Shown piece after piece: positions 35,331-46,723 of a DNA stretch of 64,000 bases. Positions within the stretch are counted from its first letter, which is position 1, and every line of letters begins with the position of its first letter. This DNA comes from Myotis daubentonii (lineage: Eukaryota > Chordata > Mammalia > Chiroptera > Vespertilionidae), in NCBI RefSeq assembly GCF_963259705.1, contig NC_081842.1, positions 181,230,349-181,294,348 of the forward strand, read 5' to 3'. A program made the translations under genes and the position numbers. A model generated the notes under the pieces. The model was not told the DNA's origin and searched no databases. It worked only from the letters and a program-made list of their open reading frames with translations.

Positions 35331-35545
35331 CAGGGGTGGGCAAACTTTTTGACTCGAGGGCCACAATGGGTTCTTAAACTGGACCGGAGGGCCGGAACAA
35401 AAGCATGGATGGAGTGTTTGAGTGAACTAATATAAATTCAAAGTAAACATCATTACATAAAAGGGTACGGTCTTTTTTTTTTTTTAGTTTTATTCATTTC
35501 AAAGGGGCCGGATCCGGCCCACGGGCCGTAGTTTGCCCACGGCTG
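35331..35545 (+). mobile_element. Non-autonomous hAT element, copy 1
   Basis: Ends CAGGGGTGGGCAAACT and AGTTTGCCCACGGCTG are inverted repeats. About 95% identical by eye to the copy at 46042-46257, with many of the differences at CpG sites. Flanking octamers CAAGCCTG and GCTTAGAA do not match, so this copy lacks a visible duplication. No coding capacity; a young short hAT moved in trans. Confidence 0.9.
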
Positions 35546-35900
35546 GCTTAGAACTTCACTCTGAATCACAAGAAAAAATCCCAGCTCCTTAGAGGGCTTT
35601 TGGGGTCCTTTATGATCTGACGCCTGCTCATCCAGGTCATTGCCCAGCATTTCATGCTAACTTTTCACCCAAAGCTACTAGCATTTTGTCCAGGTACACT
35701 GTACAGGCTCTTTAGGCATCTGGACTTCATGCCATTTCATTCTGTCCTTCTCCACCTAGGACTCTCCTACTTTTTCTATAACCACATCCAGATTTCTCCA
35801 GCAAGGCTCTGCAGAGAAGGAGTTGTCGGGTGTTCCCATTTCTATGCCTCTGTGGTACCTTGGGCTTCACTGTCAAGCAGTAAACAAATAAGTGACTAAT
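35546..35900 (+). repeat. L2 LINE fragment
   Basis: 'aaaaaatcccagctccttag', 'gggtcctttatgatctgacg' and 'cctgctcatccaggtcattg' fit the L2 'AAGGCCCTCCACAATCTGGC' region; 'ggtacactgtacaggctctt' continues it. Diverged. Confidence 0.45.
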
Positions 35901-36244
35901 TAGGGCACAATGTGCTGTTTCATTTCAAGACAATGAGCTCCGAAAGGGCAAGGTGGCATCACAGTAACCATGGTATTTATACCTTAGGACTGGGTCTGTC
36001 CCAGAATAACAGGTAGATCATAGCACGAAAGCTGACCTTTCTCCTTTGGACATTTATTCTCACCAGAAATTTTTTCCTATTTTATTTTCTGGAAATCTGG
36101 AGCTTCTGACAGGTACCAGTTTTGCTTTTTAAAACCATAGGTAACCATTTCTCCTGGTGCCACATCCCGGCCAGTCAAATCTTCCAAAGCAGTGACCATG
36201 CCCCCCTAGGCTTTCTCTCTATCATATTCTTTCTTTTAGCCTGA

Positions 36245-36450
36245 ATTAGTTTTCTGATAAAACAACACTTTGGATTCAAACAGATTTGAATGGATGTGAA
36301 CTCTGCCATACCTTAGCCCAAATTTACCCATCTATAGGGTTAATAATATCTACTGTAGGAATGTTGGGAGAACTAAATGAAATATTGGATAAAAAAACAC
36401 ATGTCCTGGTAGGTAGCATATCCTCAAATAAATATTGAATGATTGAACAA
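36245..36450 (+). repeat. MIR SINE fragment
   Basis: 'acactttggattcaaacaga', 'cccatctatagggttaataa' and 'ggtagcatatcctcaaataa' give a diverged sense MIR. Confidence 0.5.
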
Positions 36451-37204
36451 TAAATTAGTGAATCAGGGCTTTATGTTACATAGATGGAGTAACATTTTAG
36501 ACATCCAACTCTGTCATTCTAATTATAAGTCAATAAGTAGTAGGTCAACACCAGGTACTTGCTAGGATCATAGGACTGAGCACTGAACACATAAGACAAG
36601 CATGACCCACAGTATAACAGCTCCTGGGGAAGTTGCTGAACAAATAATGATAAAACACAAGTGTAATAAGTGATATGAAAGTGAACTTACAGGTCACTCA
36701 GCTGAGTTCATTTGAGCATGTCAATGAAGCACTGTTTTTGGAAGAGGTCCTACATGAGGGAATAGAATCCTGAGGATGTAAAATTCTTTGCTCCTCATTC
36801 TACATCATCATACATCATTTGTATAGTTCTCTTGGGAAATTGTGGAGAAGGTTGGCCGGACAAGAATGTTGAATGCTGAATTTAATATTATCAAAATTGA
36901 ACAACTAAATTTAGCCTCACCCCTAATCTCTGCACATTATACTGATTGTTAAATATGATGGTAAATACACTAATTGATAAAACACTAAGTCAGTGGTTCT
37001 CAAGTGACAATAGATACGTTACATACATTTCACAGGTTGCATGCCAAATTTTTATGAATGCATAAAATTTGTTTGTTATACATGAGATTATATATTATTC
37101 CTGTAACACTTCTCAGCTAAAAAGTTAAGCTGAGGAAATCACGTGGCCATGGTATCCATTGGACTGCAATTTACAGTTTGCACTATTGATATTTCTATGA
37201 ATGT

Positions 37205-37645
37205 TGTCCTGGAGGCCTTAGCCAGTGCAATAAGTTAAGAAGGGAGGGAAAAACACAAGAATGGGAAAGGAATAAATAAGACTGCTATTATACATATGAC
37301 ATTAATGGTATATGCAGAAAATCTAAAAGAACCTATGGACAAATTATTATAATTTGGTAAGACTTTTAAATTCAGAATGTCAATGCCATTTATTTTTTAA
37401 TATTATTTACAATTGCTTCAAGAAACAATAAAAACATGGGAATTAATCTAACAAAAGATTTGAAAAACTTGCATGTAGAAAACAAAACAAAACATTCTGG
37501 AGAGAAATCAAAGAAGACCTGCTTAAATTGAAGGACATGCCATGTTCATGGACTGGAAGACTCAATACTGTAATTTTGTCAGTTCTCCTCAGACTGATCT
37601 ATACATTCAGTGCAATCCCAATCAAAATCCCAGCAACATTTTTCT
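37205..37645 (+). mobile_element. Old L1M, ORF2 fragment
   Basis: Broken reverse transcriptase region of LINE-1 ORF2. Blocks: 'gtcctggaggccttagccag' (VLEALA), 'agaatgggaaaggaataaat', 'atgggaattaatctaacaaa' (MGINLTK), 'tggactggaagactcaatac', 'cattcagtgcaatcccaatc'. Frames are shifted and stopped many times. Pseudogenic. Confidence 0.85.
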
Positions 37646-38104
37646 GTAATGTCTTAGCTCGGATCATCCAGAAGTAGATCCTGAGATGAGGATTTGTGTA
37701 CAAGTGATTTATTAAAGAAATAGTCTCAAAAGAAATTGATCAGGAAATGGATAAGTAAAACTTGGAAAGAGAGGAAAGCAAGTAAAGGTTTGATTTCAGG
37801 ATCCTAAAAGGAAGCTCAGGAGAGTAACTTACACCTCAAAGCTTTCCCTCTTCTAGGCAAATAATCCAGGCTTTCATACCATGTACCATTGAGTCACTGC
37901 TAAGATCTGCCCCAGGAGGACATAAACTCCCAGGCATTTCCAGCTCTCCATACATTTGGGTCAAGTGGCTCCAGTAGCTTTTAGAGAGTTCTTCAAAGAA
38001 TATCACAGGTGTAGGCTGTAGGAAGTAAAACATACAGAAGCTAAGAGAGGAGGGCAGACACAAAAGAGTAAAAGGATCTGAGGGGACTTGGGTAGAGTGC
38101 AGGC
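37646..38104. repeat. Unidentified insert in the L1M
   Basis: About 460 bp between two L1 segments. Opens 'gtcttagctcggatcatcca', then 'tgtgtacaagtgatttatta', which looks like an antisense LTR end, and closes near 'gcaaaactcactacatg'. I see no clean target duplication. Probably an old LTR; family not recognised. Confidence 0.4.
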
Positions 38105-38819
38105 AAAACTCACTACATGGAATTCTATAAGCTAATTCTAAAGTTTATGTGGAAATGCAATAAGACAAATCCAACAAACATAATGTGGGAAAGGAGAATA
38201 AAACTGAAGTGCTTATACTACTAGATTTTAAGACTTACTATAAACCTAGACTAATTAAAACAAGTGTAATATTGATGCAGAAATAAACAACCAATGGAAC
38301 AAAATAAAATTTCAGAAACAGATGCACACATACACAGCCAACTGACATATCGAAAAATGCCTGCAGTGCAGGTGAGAAAGAATGGTGTTTTCAGTAATTG
38401 GTGCTAAATTAATTGGGTGCTAATACAGGGAAAAATGAACCTTGAACCCCAACACCCACAAAATTCAATTCCAGATGGATTATAGACCTAAGTGTGACAG
38501 GCAAAACAAAACCTCTTGAAGGTAACATAATAGCATATCTTCATGACCCGGGTAGGCAAGCATTTCCTAAGTAGAACACAAAACACACTAACCATTAAGG
38601 AAAAAATTCATATATTTGATGTTATTAATGTTAAAAACTTCTCTTCATTCAAAGATGCCACTGGAACAATGAAAAGGCAAGTGTCGGAAAAGATGTTGTA
38701 ACTATAGTATATACCCAACAAAAACAAAAACAAAATTCATTACAAAAAAATTTAAAGAACTCCTATAAATCAATAAGAATTAGACACATAAGACAAATTT
38801 TTGATAGTCAAAAGATTTG
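38105..38819 (+). mobile_element. Old L1M, ORF2 C-terminal part
   Basis: 'aagtttatgtggaaatgcaa', 'cctagactaattaaaacaag', 'ccaactgacatatcgaaaaa', 'gattatagacctaagtgtga' and 'cttctcttcattcaaagatg' follow L1 ORF2 downstream of the reverse transcriptase domain. Many stops. Confidence 0.88.
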
Positions 38820-39014
38820 CCTGGCAGGTGTGGTTTAGTGGTTGAGCATCAACCTATGAACCAGAAGGTCACAGTTTGATTCCCAGTCAGGGCACATGCC
38901 CAGGTTGTGAGCTCAAGGCAGGAGGCAGCGATCAATGATTCTCTCTCAACACTGATGTTTCTATCTCTCTCTCACTCTCCTTTCCTCTCAAATCACTAAA
39001 AATATATACTTTTT
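38820..39014 (+). repeat. Ves SINE
   Basis: 'cctggcaggtgtggtttagt', 'acagtttgattcccagtcag', 'gcaggaggcagcgatcaatg' and A/T-rich tail. Flanked by AAAAGATTTG (38810-38819) and AAAAGACTTG (39016-39025), a 10-bp duplication with one change. A deletion removed part of the middle (after 'gttgtgagctca'). Confidence 0.93.
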
Positions 39015-39815
39015 AAAAAGACTTGAAGAGGCATTTCACGGAAGAGAATATCCAAATGACCAATAAGCACATGTTTAACATTATTATCCATCAGGGAAAT
39101 GTAAATCAAACCCACAATGAGATACCACTAGGTATCCACAAGAATTATTCAATTATTTTAATGTTAAAAAACCCTGACAATACCAAACATCCCTAAGAGT
39201 GTGGAGCAACTGGAACTCTTAGACACCGTTGGTAGTGGTATAAACTGGCTCAACAACTTTGAAAACTGGCAGGATTTTTTAAGACCGAAAAACTTCACAG
39301 TCCATGATCGAGTGAGTCAATACTTAGACATACACCTAACAAAATTTCTGTCAATTTGTGCAATGAGAGGCATGACCAGGAATGCTCACAGCAACATTAT
39401 CATGATAGCCAAAAGCTGGAAGTGACCCAATGCCAACAGACACACAGTCGGAAACTGTAAAGCAATGTAAAATAGGAAACTACTGTCACACATGACATGA
39501 ATCAATCTCACTGGCATAAATACAAGCAAAGGGAGATCAATGCAGGTGAATAAAAACAGCGTGATTCAATTATTATGAATTATGAAAGACAAAATGACCA
39601 ATGGTAATAGAAGCCAGAACAGCTGTGACACGCGTGCTGACTGGGAAGGGACAAGAAAGAACCACCCAAAGTGCTGGGAGAGACGTATAGCTTGAACTCA
39701 GTGGTGGTTACTGGGGTATATACATTTGTAAAAATTCACCAAACTCTAAGTTTAATATTTGTTTTCTTCTTAGTATATGTAATCTATACTTTGATCATAA
39801 AAGGAGAGATTTTCA
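39015..39815 (+). mobile_element. Old L1M, 3' end and UTR
   Basis: 'acttgaagaggcatttcacg', 'gggaaatgtaaatcaaaccc', 'acaatgagataccactaggt', 'gatagccaaaagctggaagt' and 'cagtggtggttactggggta' are L1M 3'-end blocks. The 74-codon open frame at 39201-39425 lies here and is L1 debris, not a gene. Confidence 0.88.
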
Positions 39816-41590
39816 AAACCTAAAAGGTCCTCGATTTTTCTGTTGACATTTTAGAAAGTAGAGAAATGCATAATGGGCTATCTCAATGCTCACAGTTTTC
39901 TAATCACAAAAAATGACAGTATATTGTAAATGCTGCATCATAGTATATAAATAGTTTTCCTGTCATCAATATGTACCATGATCATTTTCCCATTTAATAA
40001 ATGTACTAGAACATTAAAAAGTAGGGTATAATATGATTCAGCCAGCGAAGAGAACTCACCTCATGCCCGTGGACATAGAAATGAAGACAGAACAGAGGAG
40101 CACACAGTCCTGGGAGAGTGCATCACCTTCAGGGTGATCATGGAAATATGCAATAACAGTAACTACCATTTATGACAGTTTCTCAACCTTTCTGTGTTTG
40201 CCACACTCTTTCAAATACTAAATTTTTGCAAGCAATATTTTAAAATTATGAAAATAATGATAAATTCATTCTTTCCTCTTTATAATTTTTCTTTTACTGA
40301 TTGGCTGTAGTAAAATAGGGAATTCTTTTAAAACTTGACAACTATGAGGAAGAAAATAGGACAAGCCTATTTGGGGGATCATTGAACTAGATTGTCACTA
40401 GTAGTGCTTGCCCCCAGTAGAGGCAGCACACACTAGTATTTGTGATCAGCTTTGTATATGTCAGTTATTACAAGTATTAGTGAAAAAAACAGCTACTGTA
40501 AGTGGTGCATACATTTTTGTCAATTAAAGCAGATTCAAGTACTTTTCTAAAATATTTTTACTCCTTTAAATACTAAGATGCTAACTTGTGTGGGAACAAA
40601 AAAAAGTGGTGTTTTGTGAAGTTTATAGGGAACTGAACACATTTATGAATGTGTCCATGATGTGTACTTATATTAGCATCATCTGTCACTTGTATCTTCT
40701 TTCAAATTTTTTTCTTTTTTATATCCTTTCTTCTGAATCTTCTTGAGCTTTATTTTTGTCACCCATAAGAAAGGTACAATGATTCTCATCTAGATGGTAG
40801 GTTGATATGAGGATTAAATAATAATACCCCTCAATATGTATTCTGTGCTAGGTGTTCTGTCAGCTACTTCCATTCATTATGTTTGTTTTCTGGATCTGAC
40901 ATTCTGAATATATAATGTGAGATCCTTTTCTTCAGCTGAACACCAGCCCATGTAAAATTCAGTCCAGGATTACAGGAAAACTTGTCTTTGTTCGTGGAAA
41001 AAAGCATATACATCATTAGGCTGTGACCCAGATTAAATTTGTTGGGGTTAGTATTGGCAATCTAAGATGGACACCAACAGCCTTTTTAATAGCAAGAAAG
41101 GGAACCACAGGACTTCACCCTCTGAAGAGTTGTGACTTAAGTGACCTAAATACTAGCAAGAAGTATTTGTTCTGGGGCTAATTTTTAAAGCAAATGTAGG
41201 GCAATACAGTCCTGCTCTTTATCCTCTTCTGCTTCATAGATTATATCCCCACCTGAGATGTAAATAAATAAATAAGTAAGTAAATGCCTGCCTTCTATAG
41301 TTAGAATATAAAATCCAGTCACTAGGCTAATGTTGTCAGTTTTATTCACAACAAAACTTCAGAGCTTGGATGACTGCCTGACATATAGTGACCAGCCAGG
41401 AAATATTCATTGAATAATTGAATGAATAACTGAATGAGTAAATAATAGAGTGAGGGCTTCAGAGCTATGATGCCAGACCATTAGCCTCTGCTCACTTCCC
41501 CTCACTTCAGCAGACATGTCCTCACTTAAGCAAATAGCAAAAGAGAGGCTATGCTTGGCCAGCCCATGTTAATGCAATTATACAGGCCAA
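39816..41590. other. AT-rich non-coding stretch
   Basis: No gene or clear repeat over most of it. A MIR-like sense fragment may lie near 40755-40870 ('aggtacaatgattctcatc') and another element near 41380-41450 ('tgaataattgaatgaataac'). Confidence 0.4.
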
Positions 41591-42030
41591 GGTTCCTTTT
41601 ATCGGTCAGTGTCCTGGCAAGGAACAGAACTTTCAATGCATTTAACTGAAGGAAACTTAATGAAGAGATTGTTTACAGAGGTGTGGACAGCACTGAGGGA
41701 ACCAATGAGGGACAGTAATGTACCCAGAGACTAACATTGCAAAAAGCTGTTGCTATCCCAATAGCTAATGGGGCCAGGAGAGGGACCAGCATTACCAGAG
41801 CTTAGTGAGGCTGGGGGACAGGGGTAGGGGCTGCCCAACAGGCATGGCTGTCATAGAGGGAGACTCACCCCTCTCTCTTTTCTGCCCTCCAATATCCTGC
41901 CAGCACTTACTGGCTACACTCAACTGGAAAACAAAGGACAAAGAGCCTCCATGACACATTCCATGGAAGTCAGACTCCAGAGCACAGAAAGAATCAAAGA
42001 GTAGATCTGAAGGGATAAGCAGGGACTATC
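41590..42030 (-). repeat. Old LTR-like repeat, antisense, second copy
   Basis: 'cggtcagtgtcctggcaagg', 'aggtgtggacagcactgagg', 'accagcattaccagagctta' and 'ctacactcaactggaaaac' match the same family and order as 33975-34460. Read on the minus strand its end resembles CTGGGACCCTGACTGATA. Family name uncertain. Confidence 0.6.
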
Positions 42031-43555
42031 TAGCACAGTCGTCTTCATCATTCTCATAATGAGGAAGGTTCTGAGGCCATGACAGAGGAGCCCAAATACC
42101 CACCCACTGGTCCCTTGGCCTTCAGTGTCTTCTATCACTAACTATGTGTTGCCAGTTCTAATCTTCTCTCCCCATCGACATCAGTGCTCTCAGGTCTTGC
42201 AGTATTGTATGATTGTGCATAGACAGCACCAGTTAAATATCAGTGAAGGGTAAACACATAGTAGGCATGTGAGCACCCACCAGATGTCAGTCATTGGGTT
42301 CCTCACTGGATAGAAATTAGCAAACAAGATAGAGATGATGTCTTTCCTGGAGGAGCTTACAGTCAGAGAGTAGGAGATTCAGAACATAAAAAGCAAAACA
42401 AAAACCAAAGAAACAAAAAACACTAAAATTGTGATAATGCAAGAATGAGGATGGCAAGTTATTGGAAATGACTGAATGAAATCATAACATGCTTTATCAA
42501 TGGAAGTGAAAGTTTACATTATTTTATTTCCTTTATTCAAAGTTTTATTCCCTTTAAATTTTTGTGTTCCACAAGGAAATAAAGACATTGGTAACCAAAG
42601 CAATAGTAAGTAGAAAAAAATTCTAGGTGCAAGAGTAAAAGGAGAAGTTTGGAATCAGATAGACCAAGAATCACTTTGAAGTTCAAAGCTACTGCAATCT
42701 CATCTCTAAATGGCCATGGTGATACTTAGGCTGCAGGGTGGCTAAGAAAATAAAGTCATTTGACTTTTTTTAGTACAAAACCTGTTCTGGGCACTGTGCT
42801 AAGAATTTGGAGTGTTGTGGTTTCTAGTCAAAATATTGAACCTGTATGTATTAAGCAGAAGCAAAAGAAGTAGGCTTAATAGAGGTGAAATCTCTCTATT
42901 TTCCTGTAATTGTGTCCCTGTAATTGTAATTAAGGCTACCTTGGGAATCAAATGCTATGGTAACACTCTCCATATGATTCCAAATTGTGCTCTTAATTTT
43001 CTACTCCAAAGGAAAAAAGCAAATGATTGCACATCAAAAAATGTCTGTTCAGTGGCTAAAGTTTCAGATTGGAGTTAATTTCAAGGTTGATTAGAATGTC
43101 AGAGTTAATGATTTTGTCCCCGAAAACTTGGAAGTCATAATTATCCTAAAAACTATACACAGCATTGAAAAGAGCCTATTTGTCTTCAACTTGTTTTTCC
43201 CCAGAATTTCTCAGAATTGCCCGCCCCCATTACCACTTTCTACAATAACTTCAGCTGCCTGCAGTAGTAGTTAAAATTACGGTGCCTGACAATCTCTCTT
43301 GAATTTATAAACACATCATTCTGTTATCAGTGTTATTATTAAGTCACCAAAATTGTTTAATCAAAAAGTGACCTGATTATCTCCTTGTACTTTCTGAAGA
43401 GATGGCTAATGCTAAATAGATGGGAAAAATATACAAAAGTTACACAAGTTGTTTTGGAAGCTCAAATAATAAAATGCATGCATCCAAAAGAGAATTGAAA
43501 GAAGCAAAGTTTTTGAAAAATGGGAAAGTCTTTGTCAGTAGTAAACCAGGACTCA
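42031..43555. other. AT-rich non-coding stretch
   Basis: No gene, RNA or clear repeat. The 88-codon frame at 42812-43078 shows no domain. Confidence 0.4.
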
Positions 43556-43690
43556 GGGAGGAGGGGGAGGAAAAGAGCTTGGAGAGAAAGGGGGGAGAGG
43601 AGAGGAAAAGAAAAGAAGGAAGAACCAGAAGGGGACGAGGGGAAGCAGAAGAAAAAAAGAAAAGGAAAGGAAAGGAAAAGAAAGCAAGCC
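43556..43690. repeat. Purine-rich tract
   Basis: A/G run with GGAG, GAAAAG and AAGG units, nearly free of pyrimidines for about 130 bases. Ends 26 bases before the TTAA-bounded palindrome. Confidence 0.9.
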
Positions 43691-43715
43691 TGAATCCAAT
43701 CCTACAAAAGTAGTG

Positions 43716-43845
43716 TTAAATATCCAATGGCTTTGGATGCCCCAATAAGGGAGAAAATCCATCCTTCTTAGAAACTCGAATGTTAGTTTCTAAGAAGGAT
43801 GGATTTTCTCCCTTACTGAGGCATCCAAAGTCATTGGGTATTTAA
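43716..43845. mobile_element. TTAA-bounded long palindrome (MITE or hairpin)
   Basis: Two 57-base arms, 43720-43776 and 43785-43841, are reverse complements at 53 positions with no gap, around the 8-base loop CGAATGTT. TTAA stands just outside each arm (43716-43719, 43842-43845) and pairing stops beyond it. The four mismatches are all transitions. TTAA duplication is the mark of piggyBac elements, which are active in some vespertilionids, but the end ATATCC is not the usual CCC-type piggyBac end. As RNA it would fold into a long stem suited to Drosha and Dicer. Confidence 0.75.
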
Positions 43846-44334
43846 AGGACTCTACCATCCAGCGATTATTTATGGACTCCAAGACTGTAAATCTTCTCTG
43901 TATGACCTTGGAGCATGGATTATGTCCTCTGGGACACGTTATATGATACAGCTAAGCCTCCGTTCCAGCCCATTCCCCATCCTTGACGCCTCTCTGCAGT
44001 CTTTCAGTCTTCTCACATTAACTTGGAATTCCACACTGGCAGAGCTGGAGGGCTTTGGGAGGTCACTTAGTCAAACCCTGCCATTCTGAAGAGAAACTGA
44101 AACCCAAAGAAGAGCAGCTATGTATCCAAGAACCAAGTCTAGAAAAAAAAAACAGCCCTGCTTCCAGTCTGGGGTACCTCAAAAAGATAAGGTATTTTAT
44201 GGGCCTGCATTAGGGTGAGGGGAACAGGAAATGCCTACATACTTCTCCCAAGTCCTTTTAATGATTCCCTGTGCTCAGTGATTCCTTTGACAGGAATCAA
44301 AACTCTTCACTCTTCAGGGAGAATGAGGAATGTT

Positions 44335-44550
44335 GGAACTGACGTTGATTGAGTACTTTCTATGTAACAGGCACTGTGCTAGGTCCTCCACATGCGGGAT
44401 TTCATTTAATCTTTACAACAATCCAATTACATGGGTTCTTAGTTCCACTTTCCCTCTCTGAGTGTCAGTTTCCTCAGATGTAATATGACCTTCCCAAGGT
44501 CACATAGAGTAAGTTCAAGAAATTGGGTTCAACCATAGGTTTATTTGCTT
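44335..44550 (-). repeat. MIR SINE, antisense
   Basis: 'attgagtactttctatgtaa', 'caggcactgtgctaggtcct', 'cagtttcctcagatgtaat' and 'cttcccaaggtcacatagag' lie in MIR-like order; 'aattgggttcaaccatagg' ends it. Confidence 0.6.
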
Positions 44551-44780
44551 CTCAAATAACAATGGTGATCTAATGGGGGGGGGCGGCGGAGGGGAGGTTG
44601 ATAGATTTCAGAATCAAATCATATTGGATAAAGAAGCACAAAAATTAAAATTCTTAATAAGTGTTTAGTATTCTCTTTGGACTCTCTTGAGGGCAGATGG
44701 ATAGGGATGGAAGGCTAGGAGAGGAAAAGAGCAGTGCTCACTCAGCTGTTCTTCTCATAGTCTGCTGGGTTGTATTGGCA

Positions 44781-45115
44781 GTTATATTAGTCAGGGTAGG
44801 TATCATCTATATCTATAACAAGCACAGCTTTATTGTTAAGCAATGTAAATTTGTGCACTTTCCAGTCTAATCAAGTGTTCAGAGGGCAGCCTTCTTCATG
44901 GTGACTTAGGGCCCAGCCTCCTCTCATCCATGAGACTGCCATCTCCAACATGTGACCTCCAAAGCTGCCACAGCAGGGGAAAGAGTTCCATGCAAAGAAA
45001 AATAAATCACTTCTACCCACCTCCATGGGCTCTACCTTAGGAGCAAGAGAGCTGGGATGAAGTTTAGCTATGTGTCCAGAAAAAAGAAAAGCAATCAGAC
45101 TGTTGGTGAGCCCCA
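44781..45115 (-). repeat. MaLR/ERVL-like LTR remnant, antisense
   Basis: 'tattagtcagggtaggtatc' opens it, then 'ccatctccaacatgtgacct', 'gccacagcaggggaaagagt' and 'gctatgtgtccagaaaaaag' recall an old mammalian LTR read in reverse. Name not certain. Confidence 0.45.
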
Positions 45116-45990
45116 GTGTTCTCTGCATGGCATGCTGCCTCAAAAAGGCAAAGACCTCTCTCATTATTGTCTATGAGATTGCCCCCAGTAACCACGTGTG
45201 TTCAGGACTCTCAGAGAGAGAGAATGGCATTTGATCAAGGTCACACAGTTTTAAACTGCAGAGGCAGGAAACCTCAGGTCAGATTCCAGCTGTCAGTCCA
45301 GACGTCTTCCCTCCAAGCTGTCTGTAGGCCCCAGCAGCTCTTCAGGCTGACAAAGGGAACCAGATCACACCTGGGCCCTGCTTACCTAGCAGGCAGCTGC
45401 AAGGAGTTTCTCAACACTCAACTATGAGAATAATCACACAAATTGAGGCACTCCTCCACTCCTCCATTTGCTTCCATCAGAATCGCCAGGTACATGCAGC
45501 CAAAGGAGGAAGAACTTGGGCTTTTCCATCTGAATTCTCAGAATCATTGAGTCAAACTGTCTGGCCTGGTAAATCTCAGGAAACTATGCTGGCGCCGGTA
45601 CGGTGGAAGAAACCGGGCATTCTGACTTCTCACTCAGAACTCTAAGCCCTGAAGAGCACTGAGGCCTCTGGTTTCTGCCCATGAGATAATTGATCATTTT
45701 CCCCCAATGTCTCCCCATATAAGATAATCGTTTACAGACTGAAAAAGCTCAAAGTATAATCTGCAAATACAAAGGGTGGGTGTGCTTCAGTATATGGTTG
45801 AAATAAGAAAATCAACAGAATTTTTAAAAGGAAACACTGGGAAAGAGAACATTACTAAAAACTAAACTAGAGTCAAGAAATGTGTGTTTAGGGCCTGGCT
45901 TTGACACTATTGATCTGTGGGCTCCTGGACCATCAGGTCTGCTCTCTGAATCTTGACATCCTCCTCTGTTGAAACTGAATGGGTTAAGTT

Positions 45991-46416
45991 CAGTGGTTCT
46001 CATCTGGGGTAGTTCCACCCAGTAAGTGCCATGGTTAGAAGCAGGGGTGGGCAAACTTTTTGACTCGAGGGCCACAATGGGTTCTTAAACTGGACCAGAG
46101 GGCTGGAACAAAAGCATGGATGGAGTGTTTGTGTGAATTAATATAAATTCAAAGTAAACATCATTACATAAAAAGGTACGGTTTTTTTTTTTTTTTTAGT
46201 TTTATTCATTTCAAATGGGCCAGATCCGGCCCGCGGGCCGTAGTTTGCCCACGGCTGGTTAGAAGTATGGAGGCACTTTTTTTTATTGTCCCAGTGTCTG
46301 ACATTTAGCAGCCAGAGACTAGGGAAGCTCCATGTCCTGCAATATATGGGCCAGTCTCACCCAATGAAGAATTGTCCCTCACATAATACCAATGGTGTCC
46401 TCGTTAAAAATCAATG
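45991..46416 (+). repeat. MER5-like hAT MITE, interrupted
   Basis: Left part 45991-46041 (CAGTGGTTCTCATCTGGGG) and right part 46266-46416 ('tgtctgacatttagcagcc', 'aagaattgtccctcacataa', 'aatggtgtcctcgttaa') together match a MER5A-type hAT-Charlie element. A younger hAT and its duplication lie between them. Confidence 0.7.
46042..46257 (+). mobile_element. Non-autonomous hAT element, copy 2
   Basis: Ends CAGGGGTGGGCAAACT and AGTTTGCCCACGGCTG as in copy 1. Flanked by a perfect 8-bp duplication GTTAGAAG (46034-46041 and 46258-46265), the hAT signature. Interior has a 15-16-base T run and no coding capacity. Confidence 0.97.
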
Positions 46417-46584
46417 GACAACCTCTTACTGCTGGGGTTAAAGATTTTTAATGTAAAATTGTCCTAACTTTATGCCTTGGCAGCTAGAAAACTCAGAGCA
46501 GATTGAAAAATTCTCATTCACAGCTCCTTATAGCCTAAGTCCTTGGCATTATAATACTTTCTACGTATTATTTCCAATTTCCTC

Positions 46585-46585
<1 letters not shown>

Positions 46586-46629
<44 letters not shown>

Positions 46630-46642
46630 ACACACACACACA
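46586..46642. repeat. (CA)n microsatellite
   Basis: CA run of about 57 bases with a single T interruption near 46624. Confidence 0.97.
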
Positions 46643-46723
46643 ACCCAATTTTGTGCTTCTTGACTTTTTATCTTTATTTTAATGAACAAATTTTAAATGA
46701 ATATTTTTTCCCATTGTTAATAC

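Noticed and set aside
36992..37020. hAT end 'cagtggttctcaag'
   Set aside because: Left end only; no matching right end or duplication found downstream.
39201..39425. 74-codon frame
   Set aside because: Lies in the L1M 3' UTR region; residue order matches L1 debris.
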